This document shows, piece after piece, positions 33,724 through 42,257 of a DNA stretch of 64,000 nt. Source of the stretch: JABIDZ01 sp964619405 (lineage in GTDB: Archaea > Iainarchaeota > Iainarchaeia > Iainarchaeales > JAAZKV01); contig CAZUCF010000004.1 of assembly GCA_964619405.1 (NCBI GenBank), positions 4,738 to 68,737 of the forward strand, in the 5' to 3' direction. Both the position numbers and the translations under genes were made by a program. Numbering within the stretch: position 1 is the first letter of the stretch; every line of letters starts with the position of its first letter. The notes beneath the pieces are model-generated. The model ran no database searches, was not told where the DNA came from, and was given only the letters and a program-made list of their open reading frames with translations.

Positions 33724-34515
33724 TTATTCAAACCCAATTTCTTTTGTTTTCACTTTTTTTAGTTTGGTTTGTTTTTCTTCTTCTTCTTCTTTCTCAAGAA
33801 CTAGTCTAATGAATGAGCCTGTTTGAGTAAGATTAATAGTCATTATTTTTTCTTTAACCCGCGTTCTTATCAAGTCCAATTCTTTCATTTTTTTCAAGTG
33901 ATAAAAAAGCCATGCTTTAGTGGTTTTCATTTCGTCCCTATTAATTTTTCTCCCCTCTCTCAAAGCAAACTCTCTGGTTAGTTGTGTAAAAGTTTTTTCT
34001 TTATCATCTAATAGTAAGATAATTTTTTTTTGTGTCTTGTTTGGTTTAATTATTTTTCTAAGATTTATTGTTGGCAAGTCAACTATTCCCCTTGCGCCCT
34101 TAGTAATTATTTCACATGGATGAGTATACTCTTTAGGAATAACATAGAATAATTCAATAGGATAGTATTGTGAGGCCATTGACATAGCCATCTTCATAAT
34201 CGTTGTCCCAGAACTAATGTTTACTGTGATTTCATCAAAAAGTTTAATATTTTCTTCTAGTAAATTAACCGTTCTTCTCAAGCAAGAATTAATATCGTGG
34301 TAATCAAAATAAATTATTTCGTAGTCAACAATATTTTTTATTGATTCGCCAACCTCTTCAGCAAGAGAAGTTGTTTTTTCCCCCCATTTCGCGTTAGGAG
34401 CTTTTTTTGGGTCAGATGAAACAAAAATAATTTTGTTTGGTGACTTTTGTTTTATGCCATAAATTAGCCTATCTTTTTCCCAGCCAGCGAGAATAATTTG
34501 TAATCTTCTAACCAT
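33724..34515 (-). CDS. CARF-like domain plus winged-helix regulator
   Basis: 263 residues. The N-terminal half is a Rossmann-like domain starting IILAGWEKDRLIYG, with a conserved VNISSGTTIMKMA loop (98-110) that matches the ligand-binding motif of CARF domains. Residues about 160-240 form a winged helix. The plan is that of archaeal Csa3/HFX_2341-type regulators, which sense cyclic oligoadenylate or related nucleotides. No CRISPR array, cas gene or ring nuclease is visible in the window. It is divergent from a small wHTH gene. Confidence 0.78.
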   Translation of the reverse strand: MVRRLQIILAGWEKDRLIYGIKQKSPNKIIFVSSDPKKAPNAKWGEKTTSLAEEVGESIKNIVDYEIIYFDYHDINSCLRRTVNLLEENIKLFDEITVNISSGTTIMKMAMSMASQYYPIELFYVIPKEYTHPCEIITKGARGIVDLPTINLRKIIKPNKTQKKIILLLDDKEKTFTQLTREFALREGRKINRDEMKTTKAWLFYHLKKMKELDLIRTRVKEKIMTINLTQTGSFIRLVLEKEEEEEKQTKLKKVKTKEIGFE

Positions 34516-34603
34516 ATCAAACCAATTAAGTGATTTTTACCACAAAAAACGTATTTAAAAAAGTTTAAATATGTATTGATTTTTTTAAGTATATTAAATT
34601 TTT

Positions 34604-34613
34604 TTTAAATAAG
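34604..34613 (+). promoter_or_regulatory. TATA box of the small wHTH gene
   Basis: TTTAAATAAG lies about 30 bp upstream of ATG 34638. A mirror-image TTTAAA box for the divergent CARF gene lies at about 34550-34568, so the two regulators share one control region. Confidence 0.5.
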
Positions 34614-34637
34614 GTTTTTATATTCCTTACAAACAAT

Positions 34638-34964
34638 ATGTTTATGCTATGTATTAGTTCTTTGGAGAAAAACCCTAGTGAAAAAGTTTTTCAAAAAAAA
34701 GACTTAATTTTTTACATTGTCGCTTACTATCCCGGATTAAATTGTTCTCAAATAACAAGATTATTAAGAAAAAAATTTTCTCTCTCAATAACAAATCAAG
34801 GAGTCTACAAACTATTAAGCGAATTAATTGTTGCTGAGATTCTAGAAAAAAATAAATTAAAATATTTTGTTAATCATGATTGGATCTTGGTGACAGAAAA
34901 AAACCTTGAGATAATAAAAAATAGGGAACAAATAGTTGAAGAAAAAGAAGTATTATTAGTTTAA
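34638..34964 (+). CDS. Small winged-helix DNA-binding protein
   Basis: 108 residues. Residues 22-90 fit a PadR/MarR-like winged helix (IVAYYPGLNCSQITRLL, then LSITNQGVYKLLSELIVAEIL). The stop codon abuts the stop of the convergent apt gene. Divergent from the CARF regulator, suggesting cross-regulation; the target is unknown. Confidence 0.65.
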   Translation: MFMLCISSLEKNPSEKVFQKKDLIFYIVAYYPGLNCSQITRLLRKKFSLSITNQGVYKLLSELIVAEILEKNKLKYFVNHDWILVTEKNLEIIKNREQIVEEKEVLLV

Positions 34965-35510
34965 TTATTCTCCCTCAAAATCAACTATAGAAAATGCTTT
35001 TCCTTTACCCAAAAAATCGTTTATTTTTTTTGTTCCACCTAACTCTGGCAAGTCAATTACAAAAGCACACTCCTCTATTTGAGCACCAACTTTTTGTAAT
35101 AGTTTACAAGCCGCAAGAGCAGTACCACCAGTAGCAATTAAATCATCTAAAATTAAAACTCTGTCTCCTTCTTTTAAAGAATCCTTGTGTATTTCTATAA
35201 CATCTTTTCCATATTCTAAATCGTATTCTTCGCTTATTACTTCGCTTGGAAGCTTTCCTTTTTTTCTAATGGGAATAAAACCCACTCCCAACCTATGAGC
35301 GAGTATTCCCCCAATAATAAATCCTCTTGACTCTATCCCTACAACATAATCAATTCCCTTGCCCTTATACCTCTCTTCAAAAACACTAATAACCTCATTC
35401 AAACCATCCTTGTCTTTTAACAAAGTAGTAATATCACGAAACATTATTCCTTCTTTTGGAAAATTAGGAATAGTTCTAATCTTACTTTTAATTAAATCAT
35501 TCATAAACAA
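34965..35510 (-). CDS. apt: Adenine phosphoribosyltransferase
   Basis: 181 residues. FPKEGIMFRDITTLL (18-32), VGIESRGFIIG and the PRPP loop VLILDDLIATGGTA (118-131) are diagnostic. It converts adenine and PRPP to AMP. An alternative ATG lies two codons downstream. In context it would recycle the adenine released by MtnP. It is convergent and end-to-end with the wHTH gene. Confidence 0.95.
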   Translation of the reverse strand: MFMNDLIKSKIRTIPNFPKEGIMFRDITTLLKDKDGLNEVISVFEERYKGKGIDYVVGIESRGFIIGGILAHRLGVGFIPIRKKGKLPSEVISEEYDLEYGKDVIEIHKDSLKEGDRVLILDDLIATGGTALAACKLLQKVGAQIEECAFVIDLPELGGTKKINDFLGKGKAFSIVDFEGE

Positions 35511-35619
35511 ATTGAACTAAATAGTATTTTTATTTGTTTTGATTTTTTTACAAATTAAAATTTTAGTTAATTGACGAAAAACAAGTCAAACTTATATTCT
35601 ATTTAATTTTGTTTTTCTT

Positions 35620-36033
35620 ATGAATTATTATGTTGACTCTTGCGTGTGGATAGATTTTTTGGAAAATAGAAAAAGTGGATTAATCCCTATTGGAGAATTT
35701 GCTTTTGTATTTTTTAAAAAATGTAAGCAAACTAAAAGCAAAATTTATTTTTCTAATTTAGTTTTCAAAGAAATATCTAAATATTTATCAAAAGAAAAAA
35801 TAAATTTTTTTTTAAATGATTTTTCTGAGATTATTGTGTTTGTTGAATATTCAAAAGAACAAATTAGTTTAGCCAAAAAGTTATCTAATGAATTAGAGTC
35901 AATTCATTTTTCTGATGCGCTTCATGCGGTAATTGCTAAAGAAAATGATTGTGTTCTAATAACACGGGATAATCATTTTGATGAATTATCTTTTTTTGTT
36001 GAAGTATGTTTGCCCGAAGAAGTTTTGGGTTAA
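35620..36033 (+). CDS. PIN-domain (VapC-like) nuclease
   Basis: 137 residues with the acidic PIN quartet: Asp6 (YVDSCVW), Glu51, Asp99 (HFSDALHA) and Asp117 (ITRDNHF). It probably cleaves RNA. Its 3' end overlaps by 4 bp the 3' end of an RHH protein gene on the opposite strand. The two are convergent rather than in the usual antitoxin-toxin operon. Confidence 0.82.
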   Translation: MNYYVDSCVWIDFLENRKSGLIPIGEFAFVFFKKCKQTKSKIYFSNLVFKEISKYLSKEKINFFLNDFSEIIVFVEYSKEQISLAKKLSNELESIHFSDALHAVIAKENDCVLITRDNHFDELSFFVEVCLPEEVLG

Positions 36034-36314
36034 TTACTTTTTTCATATTCGTTTAGTATTTTATTAGCAACCTGTTCTTTTGTTTTTCTGAATTCTTCAT
36101 CACTCATTTCTCTTGTTTTTCCTTTAAATGCGCCTTTCATGTTTAACAATTTATCCCATTGTTCTTTTCTTTTTTGTTCTAACTCATAACTAGAAATGTT
36201 TTTTCTAATTGCTTCTCTAATAAACTCTGTTTTTGTTGAAAAACCAAATTCTTTCATTAAAGAAGAAATCTTTTTGTTTATGTTTTCATCAATCTTCAAA
36301 CTAATGGTTTCCAT
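36030..36314 (-). CDS. Ribbon-helix-helix (CopG/VapB-like) protein
   Basis: 94 residues. The N-terminus METISLKIDENINKKISSLM with GFSTKTEFIREAIRK is a ribbon-helix-helix DNA-binding fold; the C-terminus is charged and could bind a toxin. Convergent with the PIN nuclease gene, with overlapping ends, so it may be its antitoxin in an unusual arrangement. Confidence 0.78.
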   Translation of the reverse strand: METISLKIDENINKKISSLMKEFGFSTKTEFIREAIRKNISSYELEQKRKEQWDKLLNMKGAFKGKTREMSDEEFRKTKEQVANKILNEYEKSN

Positions 36315-36415
36315 AATACTATGTAATACTAAGTAATATATAAAAATGCTTGTTTTTTGTGGTTTTGTTTTTTGTGACGCGTTTTCTTTAAAAACAAATT
36401 CATCTTACTTTTATC

Positions 36416-37414
36416 ATGAAAAAAGCAATTGTTACTGGGGTAACAGGACAAGATGGTTCTTATTTAGCAGAATTATTATTGGATAAGGGGTATGAGGTCC
36501 ATGGAATAATGCGTCGTTCTAGTTCATTTAATACCGAGAGGGTGGATCACTTGTATATTGACCCACACAAAAACACAAAATTCAAATTACATTTTGGTGA
36601 TTTATCAGATTCAAGTTCTATTGGTTCATTAGTAAGAGAGGTTCAGCCAGACGAGTTCTATAATTTGGGTGCCCAATCCCATGTAAGAGTAAGTTTTGAT
36701 ATTCCAGAATACACTAGTGATATTACTGGTTTAGGTGTTCTAAGATGTCTAGAAGCAATAAAACAATTTTCTCCTCACACAAAATTCTATCAGGCATCTA
36801 GTTCAGAAATGTTTGGAAAAGTTGTTGAGGTGCCTCAAAATGAGAATACTCCTTTTTATCCTCGGAGCCCGTATGGTTGTGCAAAAGTTTATGGTTATTG
36901 GATAACAAAAAATTATCGTGAAAGTTATGGTATGCATACCAGTAATGGGATTCTTTTCAATCATGAGTCTCCAAGGAGAGGAGAAACCTTTGTTACTAGA
37001 AAAATAACAATGGCTCTTGCAAAAATCAAACTAGGTTTACAAGACAAACTTTATTTAGGTAATTTGGATGCGAAAAGAGATTGGGGTCATGCTCGTGATT
37101 ACGTGGAAGCAATGTATTTAATGCTTCAACAACCACAAGGAGATGATTATGTTATTGCTACAGGTGAAACTCACTCTGTAAAAGAATTTTTAGAAGAAGC
37201 CTTTTCTTATTTGAAATTAAACTATCAAGATTATGTTGAAATTGATAAAAAATATTTTCGTCCAGCAGAAGTGGATTTATTGTTAGGGGATTCTTCAAAG
37301 GCCCAAGCAAAATTAAATTGGAAATCCAAAATCACTTTTAAAGAATTGGTAAAAGAAATGGTGCAAGAAGACATAAAAAAAGCAGAAACCCTCTATTATG
37401 GGACAAAGAACTAG
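36416..37414 (+). CDS. gmd: GDP-mannose 4,6-dehydratase (copy 1)
   Basis: 332 residues. TGVTGQDGSYLAELLL (Gly-rich NAD(P) site), MRRSSSFNTERVDHL, QASSSEMFG and SPYGCAKVYGYW (Tyr-x3-Lys) define Gmd. It makes GDP-4-keto-6-deoxy-mannose, the common precursor of GDP-fucose, GDP-perosamine, GDP-rhamnose and GDP-colitose. A second copy lies at 46827. It is separated from fcl by an RHH/MazF cassette and a hicA remnant. Confidence 0.95.
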   Translation: MKKAIVTGVTGQDGSYLAELLLDKGYEVHGIMRRSSSFNTERVDHLYIDPHKNTKFKLHFGDLSDSSSIGSLVREVQPDEFYNLGAQSHVRVSFDIPEYTSDITGLGVLRCLEAIKQFSPHTKFYQASSSEMFGKVVEVPQNENTPFYPRSPYGCAKVYGYWITKNYRESYGMHTSNGILFNHESPRRGETFVTRKITMALAKIKLGLQDKLYLGNLDAKRDWGHARDYVEAMYLMLQQPQGDDYVIATGETHSVKEFLEEAFSYLKLNYQDYVEIDKKYFRPAEVDLLLGDSSKAQAKLNWKSKITFKELVKEMVQEDIKKAETLYYGTKN

Positions 37415-37432
37415 TTTTTTTAAAAACAACAA

Positions 37433-37442
37433 TTTAAAAATA
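37433..37442 (+). promoter_or_regulatory. TATA box of the RHH/MazF cassette
   Basis: TTTAAAAATA lies about 25-30 bp before ATG 37463, suggesting that the toxin-antitoxin pair has its own promoter independent of gmd. Confidence 0.45.
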
Positions 37443-37462
37443 TTTAGCCCGCTATATATATT

Positions 37463-37675
37463 ATGGCTATTTTAAGTTCTGATGTTACTGTTCAAATGGT
37501 TAAATGGGCGGATAATAAAATAAAAAGTGGATTATATAAAAGTAAAAGCGAACTTGTTAGGGAATTGTTTAGAGAAAAAATGCTTATGGATGATGATGCT
37601 TATTTACTTTCTCAAAAATCTCTAGAAAAAATCTGGGAAGATGAAGATGATTCTTACTGGGAAAGCTTCTTGTGA
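37463..37675 (+). CDS. RHH antitoxin of a MazF-type system
   Basis: 70 residues. Ribbon-helix-helix fold (VTVQMVKWADNKIKSG, then SKSELVRELFREKM) with an acidic C-terminal tail (WEDEDDSYWESFL) that would sit in the toxin groove. 6 bp upstream of the MazF/PemK gene. Confidence 0.8.
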   Translation: MAILSSDVTVQMVKWADNKIKSGLYKSKSELVRELFREKMLMDDDAYLLSQKSLEKIWEDEDDSYWESFL

Positions 37676-37681
37676 TTAATC

Positions 37682-38014
37682 ATGGAACTTATTAATTTAG
37701 AACAACGTGAAATAATTATTGTAAGATATCCTTTTACTGATCCACGCGATTATAAAATAAGACCAGCATTAATAATTTCTAATAGTAATTTTAACAAACG
37801 ATTTGATCCTTTAATTTGTCCGATAACTACAAAAAAGAATTTTGGGAATTTTTTGATAAATAATGATTTAGAAAAAGGGAATCTGGAAAAAACAAGCTTT
37901 GTTAATACAAAAGTTATTTCTACCATTCATCCTGAATTAATATTAAAATCAATTGGGAAATTAAAACCCAGTATTTTTGAAGAAATTAAAACAAATTTGA
38001 TTAAAAATTTGTGA
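37682..38014 (+). CDS. MazF/PemK-family toxin
   Basis: 110 residues. REIIIVRYPFTDPRDYKIRPALIIS (split by the usual loop) and the ICPITTK strand are the MazF/PemK core. It is a sequence-specific endoribonuclease. Antitoxin gene immediately upstream. Confidence 0.85.
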   Translation: MELINLEQREIIIVRYPFTDPRDYKIRPALIISNSNFNKRFDPLICPITTKKNFGNFLINNDLEKGNLEKTSFVNTKVISTIHPELILKSIGKLKPSIFEEIKTNLIKNL

Positions 38015-38043
38015 TTTTTATTATTAGTTTTTTTTTAAATTTA

Positions 38044-38175
38044 TTATTGATATTTTATAAATTCTTCTTCATTTATTTTTGCTAATTTTAGAATTCCTTT
38101 TAAAGTACCTATTTTTAGTTCGGGATGATTTGGCAGGATAGTTCCAATACTTGAATCAATTAAATTTCTTTCCAT
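38044..38175 (-). pseudogene. hicA toxin remnant
   Basis: The 43-residue frame ends in PNHPELKIGTLKGILKLAKINEEEF, the C-terminal half of HicA (H-x-E-L-K-x-G-T-L-x-x-I-L). The N-terminal half with its catalytic HxxxH-type region and any hicB partner are missing, and the frame closes upstream at 38218-38220. It looks like the remains of a HicAB system between gmd and fcl. Confidence 0.6.
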
Positions 38176-38274
38176 AAAACCACTAAATAAATATGCCAAA
38201 ACGATATATGAATATTTCTATTTATTTGGGATCAAACCAATAGTAATTAAAAATCAATTTATTCTATTCTTCTT

Positions 38275-39210
38275 ATGCAAGAAATAAATTTAGCAAATAA
38301 AAGAATCACTATTACTGGTGCTCACGGCTTCTTAGGAAAACATTTAGTTAGCGAATTTAAAAAAAATGGAATTACTAATTTATTCCTGCCAACTAGCAAA
38401 GAATATGATTTAGTTGAAAAAGAATCGTGTGAAGAAATAGCTAAAGAAAGTGACATAATAATTCATTTAGCAGCAAAAGTTGGTGGAATCCTTGCTAACA
38501 AAGAAAATCCTGCTACTTTTTTTTATGATAATTTAATGATGGGTGTACAATTAATTGAACAAGCTCGTTTAAACAATGTTGAAAAATTTGTTGCATTAGG
38601 AACAGTTTGTGCTTACCCAAAATTTACTCCCATTCCATTTAAAGAAGAAGATTTGTGGAAGGGTTATCCTGAGGAAACCAATGCGCCTTATGGTTTAGCA
38701 AAAAAAATGTTGTTAGTTCAATTACAAGCCTATAAAGAACAATATGATTTCAACGGAATTTATTTACTTCCAGTTAACTTGTATGGTCCAGGAGATAATT
38801 TTGATTTAACAAGTTCTCATGTAATTCCTGCCCTCATCAGAAAGTTTGTTGAAGCAAGAGAAAAAAATTCTCCAAAAGTAGAAATTTGGGGTACTGGTTC
38901 TGCTTCAAGAGAATTTTTATATGTAAAAGATGCTGCTCACGCAATTTTCCTTGCAACAAAAAACTATAACAAAACAGACCCAGTAAACCTTGGTTCTGGC
39001 TCAGAAATAACTATTAAAGATTTAGCCGAAAAAATCAAAACCCTAACTGGTTATAACGGAGAAATTGTTTTTGATTCTTCTAAACCCGATGGCCAACCTC
39101 GCAGATGCTTAGACACTTCAAAAGCCGAAAAAGAATTTGGTTTTAAAGCCCAAACAAGCTTTGATTCTGGTTTAAAAGAAACTATAAAATGGTGGGAAGA
39201 GAATTGTTGA
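38275..39210 (+). CDS. fcl: GDP-L-fucose synthase (epimerase/reductase)
   Basis: 311 residues. TGAHGFLGKHLV (NADP site), LAAKVGGI, GTVCAYP, APYGLAKKM (Tyr-x3-Lys) and LYGPGDNFD match Fcl/WcaG. It turns GDP-4-keto-6-deoxy-mannose into GDP-L-fucose. ColC, which makes GDP-L-colitose, is a close relative, so that is an alternative given the ColD-like gene at 44 kb. A GT10 fucosyltransferase gene at 54 kb supports fucose. Confidence 0.9.
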   Translation: MQEINLANKRITITGAHGFLGKHLVSEFKKNGITNLFLPTSKEYDLVEKESCEEIAKESDIIIHLAAKVGGILANKENPATFFYDNLMMGVQLIEQARLNNVEKFVALGTVCAYPKFTPIPFKEEDLWKGYPEETNAPYGLAKKMLLVQLQAYKEQYDFNGIYLLPVNLYGPGDNFDLTSSHVIPALIRKFVEAREKNSPKVEIWGTGSASREFLYVKDAAHAIFLATKNYNKTDPVNLGSGSEITIKDLAEKIKTLTGYNGEIVFDSSKPDGQPRRCLDTSKAEKEFGFKAQTSFDSGLKETIKWWEENC

Positions 39211-39212
39211 AA

Positions 39213-39964
39213 TTATTTCTCTAATCTGTATATAATATTAGTATTATTTTTGTGAGCGGCTTCATATCCTAAAAACTCTAAAAAAATTTGACTATTCTTG
39301 TTTTGTTTTCCACTTGTGTGTGGCACAGTTTCAATACAAATTATAGTTGGTTTAAAATTTTTTCCAATCATTTGATTCTAGTACTTCCATGTCAAATCCT
39401 TCAGTGTCAATTGAAAAGAAATCAATTTTTTTGTTTTTAGCATATTTTTCAAGAACTTTTTTTAATGGCAATGTTTTAACTTTTCTTTCTCTAATAAATT
39501 TGTATCCTTCTTTTATGTAAGATTTCATTTCTTTTTTTTGAGAATGTTGATAACATATCCGGTTCCATTTCATAGAATGTTAAATTTCCTTCTTTTTTTG
39601 AAATCCCAATATTCAAGTTTATGTCTCTTTTTCTTTGTTCTAAAAATAATTTGTACCCTCTAATATTTGGTTCAATGTTTATTCCACTCCAACCTTTATC
39701 ATAAAATCTTTTAGTATTGTTAAAACCAATTGGATTATTTGCTCCAACATCCACATAAAAACCATTTTTTTTATTTTTTAATAATGAATCTATTAGCATG
39801 TCTTCTCTATGTTGGCTGTATGAACCAAAAATAGTTAGAAAAGAATATTTAGTATTATATAATTTTCTAAGAAAAGCGTTTTGTGCGATCAACAAACTCA
39901 AAAAGTTTTTTATTTGCATATTAATGAAAACAAATAATTTGTTTTTAAATGTGAGTAATCGCAA
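39213..39964 (-). pseudogene. FkbM-type methyltransferase with two frameshifts
   Basis: The N-terminal frame (39491-39964) reads FGSYSQHREDMLI, YVDVGANNPIGFNNT, NIEPN; the middle continues in another frame (LPLKKVLEKY, DFFSIDTEGFDMEVLE; 39352-39573); the C-terminal end (KPTIICIET and on to GYEAAHKNNTNIIYRLEK, 39213-39355) is again shifted. Each shift lies at a homopolymer (A8 and T4 on the coding strand). One base at each would restore a single FkbM methyltransferase of about 245 residues, a family that methylates sugars. Either a decaying gene or homopolymer sequencing errors. Confidence 0.8.
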
Positions 39965-39984
39965 TTCAATTCATACTGATACTA

Positions 39985-39994
39985 TTTAAATATA
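39985..39994 (+). promoter_or_regulatory. TATA box of the flippase-led glycan operon
   Basis: TTTAAATATA lies 28 bp before ATG 40014, typical of a leaderless archaeal transcript. Confidence 0.55.
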
Positions 39995-40013
39995 AAATTA
40001 TCTTATTATTGGT

Positions 40014-41363
40014 ATGAAAGAAAAAATAAAAACAGTTATTCCAAAAAAAATTAGGCGTAAATTTACAAACAGACCAGTTTTACAAAAAATAGTAAAAAAT
40101 ATTGGTTGGTTAACTGGTGAAAGAATATTAGAGTTATTAGTTGCATTAACGGTGGGAATTTGGGTTGCACGTTATTTGGGTCCTAGTGATTATGGATTAA
40201 TGAGTTTTGCGATTGCTTTTTGTTCATTATTTTCTCCGTTCATTAATCTTGGACTTGATACTATTTTACATAGGGAACTTGTTGATAAACCAGAAAAAAG
40301 TAATATTTTACTTGGAACAGTTTTTAGGATAAAATTCTTTTCAAGTATTGTTGTGGGTTTAGTAATGTTATTAATAATTTTTTTAATAAAACCAAGCGAT
40401 TTTTTATTATTTTCAATGATTGGAGTATTTGCTCTTGGAAATATAGTTAATACTTTTGGAGGGATGGGTACTTATTTTCATGCAAAAATAGAATCAAATA
40501 AAGTGGTAAAATCATCAAGTATTGCATTAATTTTGAGTAATATTTTGAAAATTTTCTTTATTTTATTTAATTTTTCAGTTTTTTATTTTGTAATAGCTTC
40601 TTTGATTAATACAATATTAATAATGTTAATTCAAACAATTTATTATTTCAAAGAAAAACAATCAATATTCAAATGGAAATTTGATTTAAAATTAGTAAAA
40701 AAAATGTTGTTAATGAGTTGGCCATTATTGTTTTCTGCTTTATTTGCAGTTATTTATTTGAAAATTGATCAAGTAATGATTGGATTACTGCTTTCTGAAT
40801 ATGAAGTTGGAATTTATTCTGTTGCAGTAAGAATAAGCGAGATTGGATTTTTTTTACCAGGGGCAATTGCTGGTTCTTTATTTCCTGTTTTAATGGGGTC
40901 TAAAAAAATTTCTAAAGAAAAATATTTTGCAAGATTACAAAAAATGTTTGATTTATTTACTTGGCTTCCTTTTTTAATAATTATTCCAATATTCTTTTTT
41001 TCTAGTTTTATTATAATTTTTTTATATGGGGCAGAGTTTGCTTTTGCTGGGATAGTTCTTTCTATTCTAATATGGGTTCTTTTAGCTATTTTTGTTAAAG
41101 CTGGAGTAGATAATTTTATTAGTACTGAAAAATTATTCAAAATTAGTTTATATTCATCTATTATGGGAGCAACAATAAATATTATCGCAAATTTAATTTT
41201 GATTCCAACTTTTGGAATTGTTGGTGCTGCGTTTGCAACAATCATTTCTTACTTTTTTGTTGCTTATTTTAGTAATTTATTCTTCAAAGAAACAAGGTTT
41301 TTATTTAAAATGCAATTAAAATCATTTAATTTAGTGAGGGTTATAAATGAAATCAGAAAATAG
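40014..41363 (+). CDS. Wzx-type polysaccharide/oligosaccharide flippase
   Basis: 449 residues with 12-14 hydrophobic segments. The N-terminal GWLTGERILELLVALTVGIWVARYLGPSDYG block is typical of the polysaccharide biosynthesis (PST/MATE-like) transporters. It flips lipid-linked glycans from the cytoplasm to the outer face, where AglB can use them. First gene of a long + strand glycan operon; the next gene overlaps its end by 17 bp. Confidence 0.88.
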   Translation: MKEKIKTVIPKKIRRKFTNRPVLQKIVKNIGWLTGERILELLVALTVGIWVARYLGPSDYGLMSFAIAFCSLFSPFINLGLDTILHRELVDKPEKSNILLGTVFRIKFFSSIVVGLVMLLIIFLIKPSDFLLFSMIGVFALGNIVNTFGGMGTYFHAKIESNKVVKSSSIALILSNILKIFFILFNFSVFYFVIASLINTILIMLIQTIYYFKEKQSIFKWKFDLKLVKKMLLMSWPLLFSALFAVIYLKIDQVMIGLLLSEYEVGIYSVAVRISEIGFFLPGAIAGSLFPVLMGSKKISKEKYFARLQKMFDLFTWLPFLIIIPIFFFSSFIIIFLYGAEFAFAGIVLSILIWVLLAIFVKAGVDNFISTEKLFKISLYSSIMGATINIIANLILIPTFGIVGAAFATIISYFFVAYFSNLFFKETRFLFKMQLKSFNLVRVINEIRK

Positions 41364-42249
41364 TGAAGCTCTACCAATAATTTTTGTTCACAAAGGAGAT
41401 TCTTTTTATTTAAAATATGCTTTAGAAAGTGCAAAAAAATTTAACCCAAAATCAAGAATAATTTTGCTTGGTGATAATGTAACAATTTATCCTGGTTTTG
41501 TTGAATATTATGAAATGAATAAATTTGACAAATATTCAAAATTTTTAGAAAAAAATTATGTTCATTTGAATACTTCAAACCCTGAAATTGAAATGTTTTG
41601 TATTAAAAGATGGTTAGTTTTGCTTGATTTTGTTGAAAAACAAAAATTGAAAAAATTGTTTACTTGTGATTCTGATGTCCTATTATTTCAAAACATTACT
41701 GAAGATTCAAAAAATTATGAAAAATTTGATTTTCTTTTAGCAAATGGGAATAGTGCTGGACTCACATTTATTAACAAAATAAAAGTTCTTGAACAATACA
41801 AAAACATTGTTTTTGACTTTTATAAAAATAAAGCTAAAAAAAATAATAAAAACATTAGAATAACTGATATGAGTTTTTGGAAACAATTAAATGATTCTAA
41901 AAAGTTTAAGGTTGGAGAAGCAACAAAAATAATTGATAATGCATTTTATGATTTTGGTTTTTTGTCTCAAAATTATTATTATGGAAAAAATAATTATGGC
42001 ATAAAAAAATTAGTGTTCAAAAATGGACTTCCATTTGGAGAAATAAACAATTCTTTAGTTAGGTTAAAGGTAATTCACTTTCAAGGTCCAACAAAGTTTT
42101 ATATGAAAGATTTTTTACAAGGAAAAAACAATATTTTTATTGAATTAAAAGTAAAATCTTTGATTTGGTTCAGAGACAATTTTAGTGGAAAAATGTCTAA
42201 TAATACTCGAATTAAAATAAAGCAGTTTATGGTAAAATTTGGTGTTTAG
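41347..42249 (+). CDS. Putative glycosyltransferase with DxD-like motif
   Basis: 300 residues. The segment LFTCDSDVLLF (about residues 107-117) resembles the DxD metal-binding motif of GT-A enzymes, and the N-terminus (IIFVHKGDSFYLKYALESAKKFNP) looks like a GT8/GT32-type nucleotide-sugar fold. The exact family was not recognised. Starts inside the flippase gene and precedes a GT61-type gene. Confidence 0.62.
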   Translation: MKSENSEALPIIFVHKGDSFYLKYALESAKKFNPKSRIILLGDNVTIYPGFVEYYEMNKFDKYSKFLEKNYVHLNTSNPEIEMFCIKRWLVLLDFVEKQKLKKLFTCDSDVLLFQNITEDSKNYEKFDFLLANGNSAGLTFINKIKVLEQYKNIVFDFYKNKAKKNNKNIRITDMSFWKQLNDSKKFKVGEATKIIDNAFYDFGFLSQNYYYGKNNYGIKKLVFKNGLPFGEINNSLVRLKVIHFQGPTKFYMKDFLQGKNNIFIELKVKSLIWFRDNFSGKMSNNTRIKIKQFMVKFGV

Positions 42250-42257
42250 GTGTTGAA

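Noticed and set aside
33724..34515. Complete CRISPR type III or CBASS system around the CARF gene
   Set aside because: No cas10, csm/cmr, cyclase, effector or repeat array is visible in the window.
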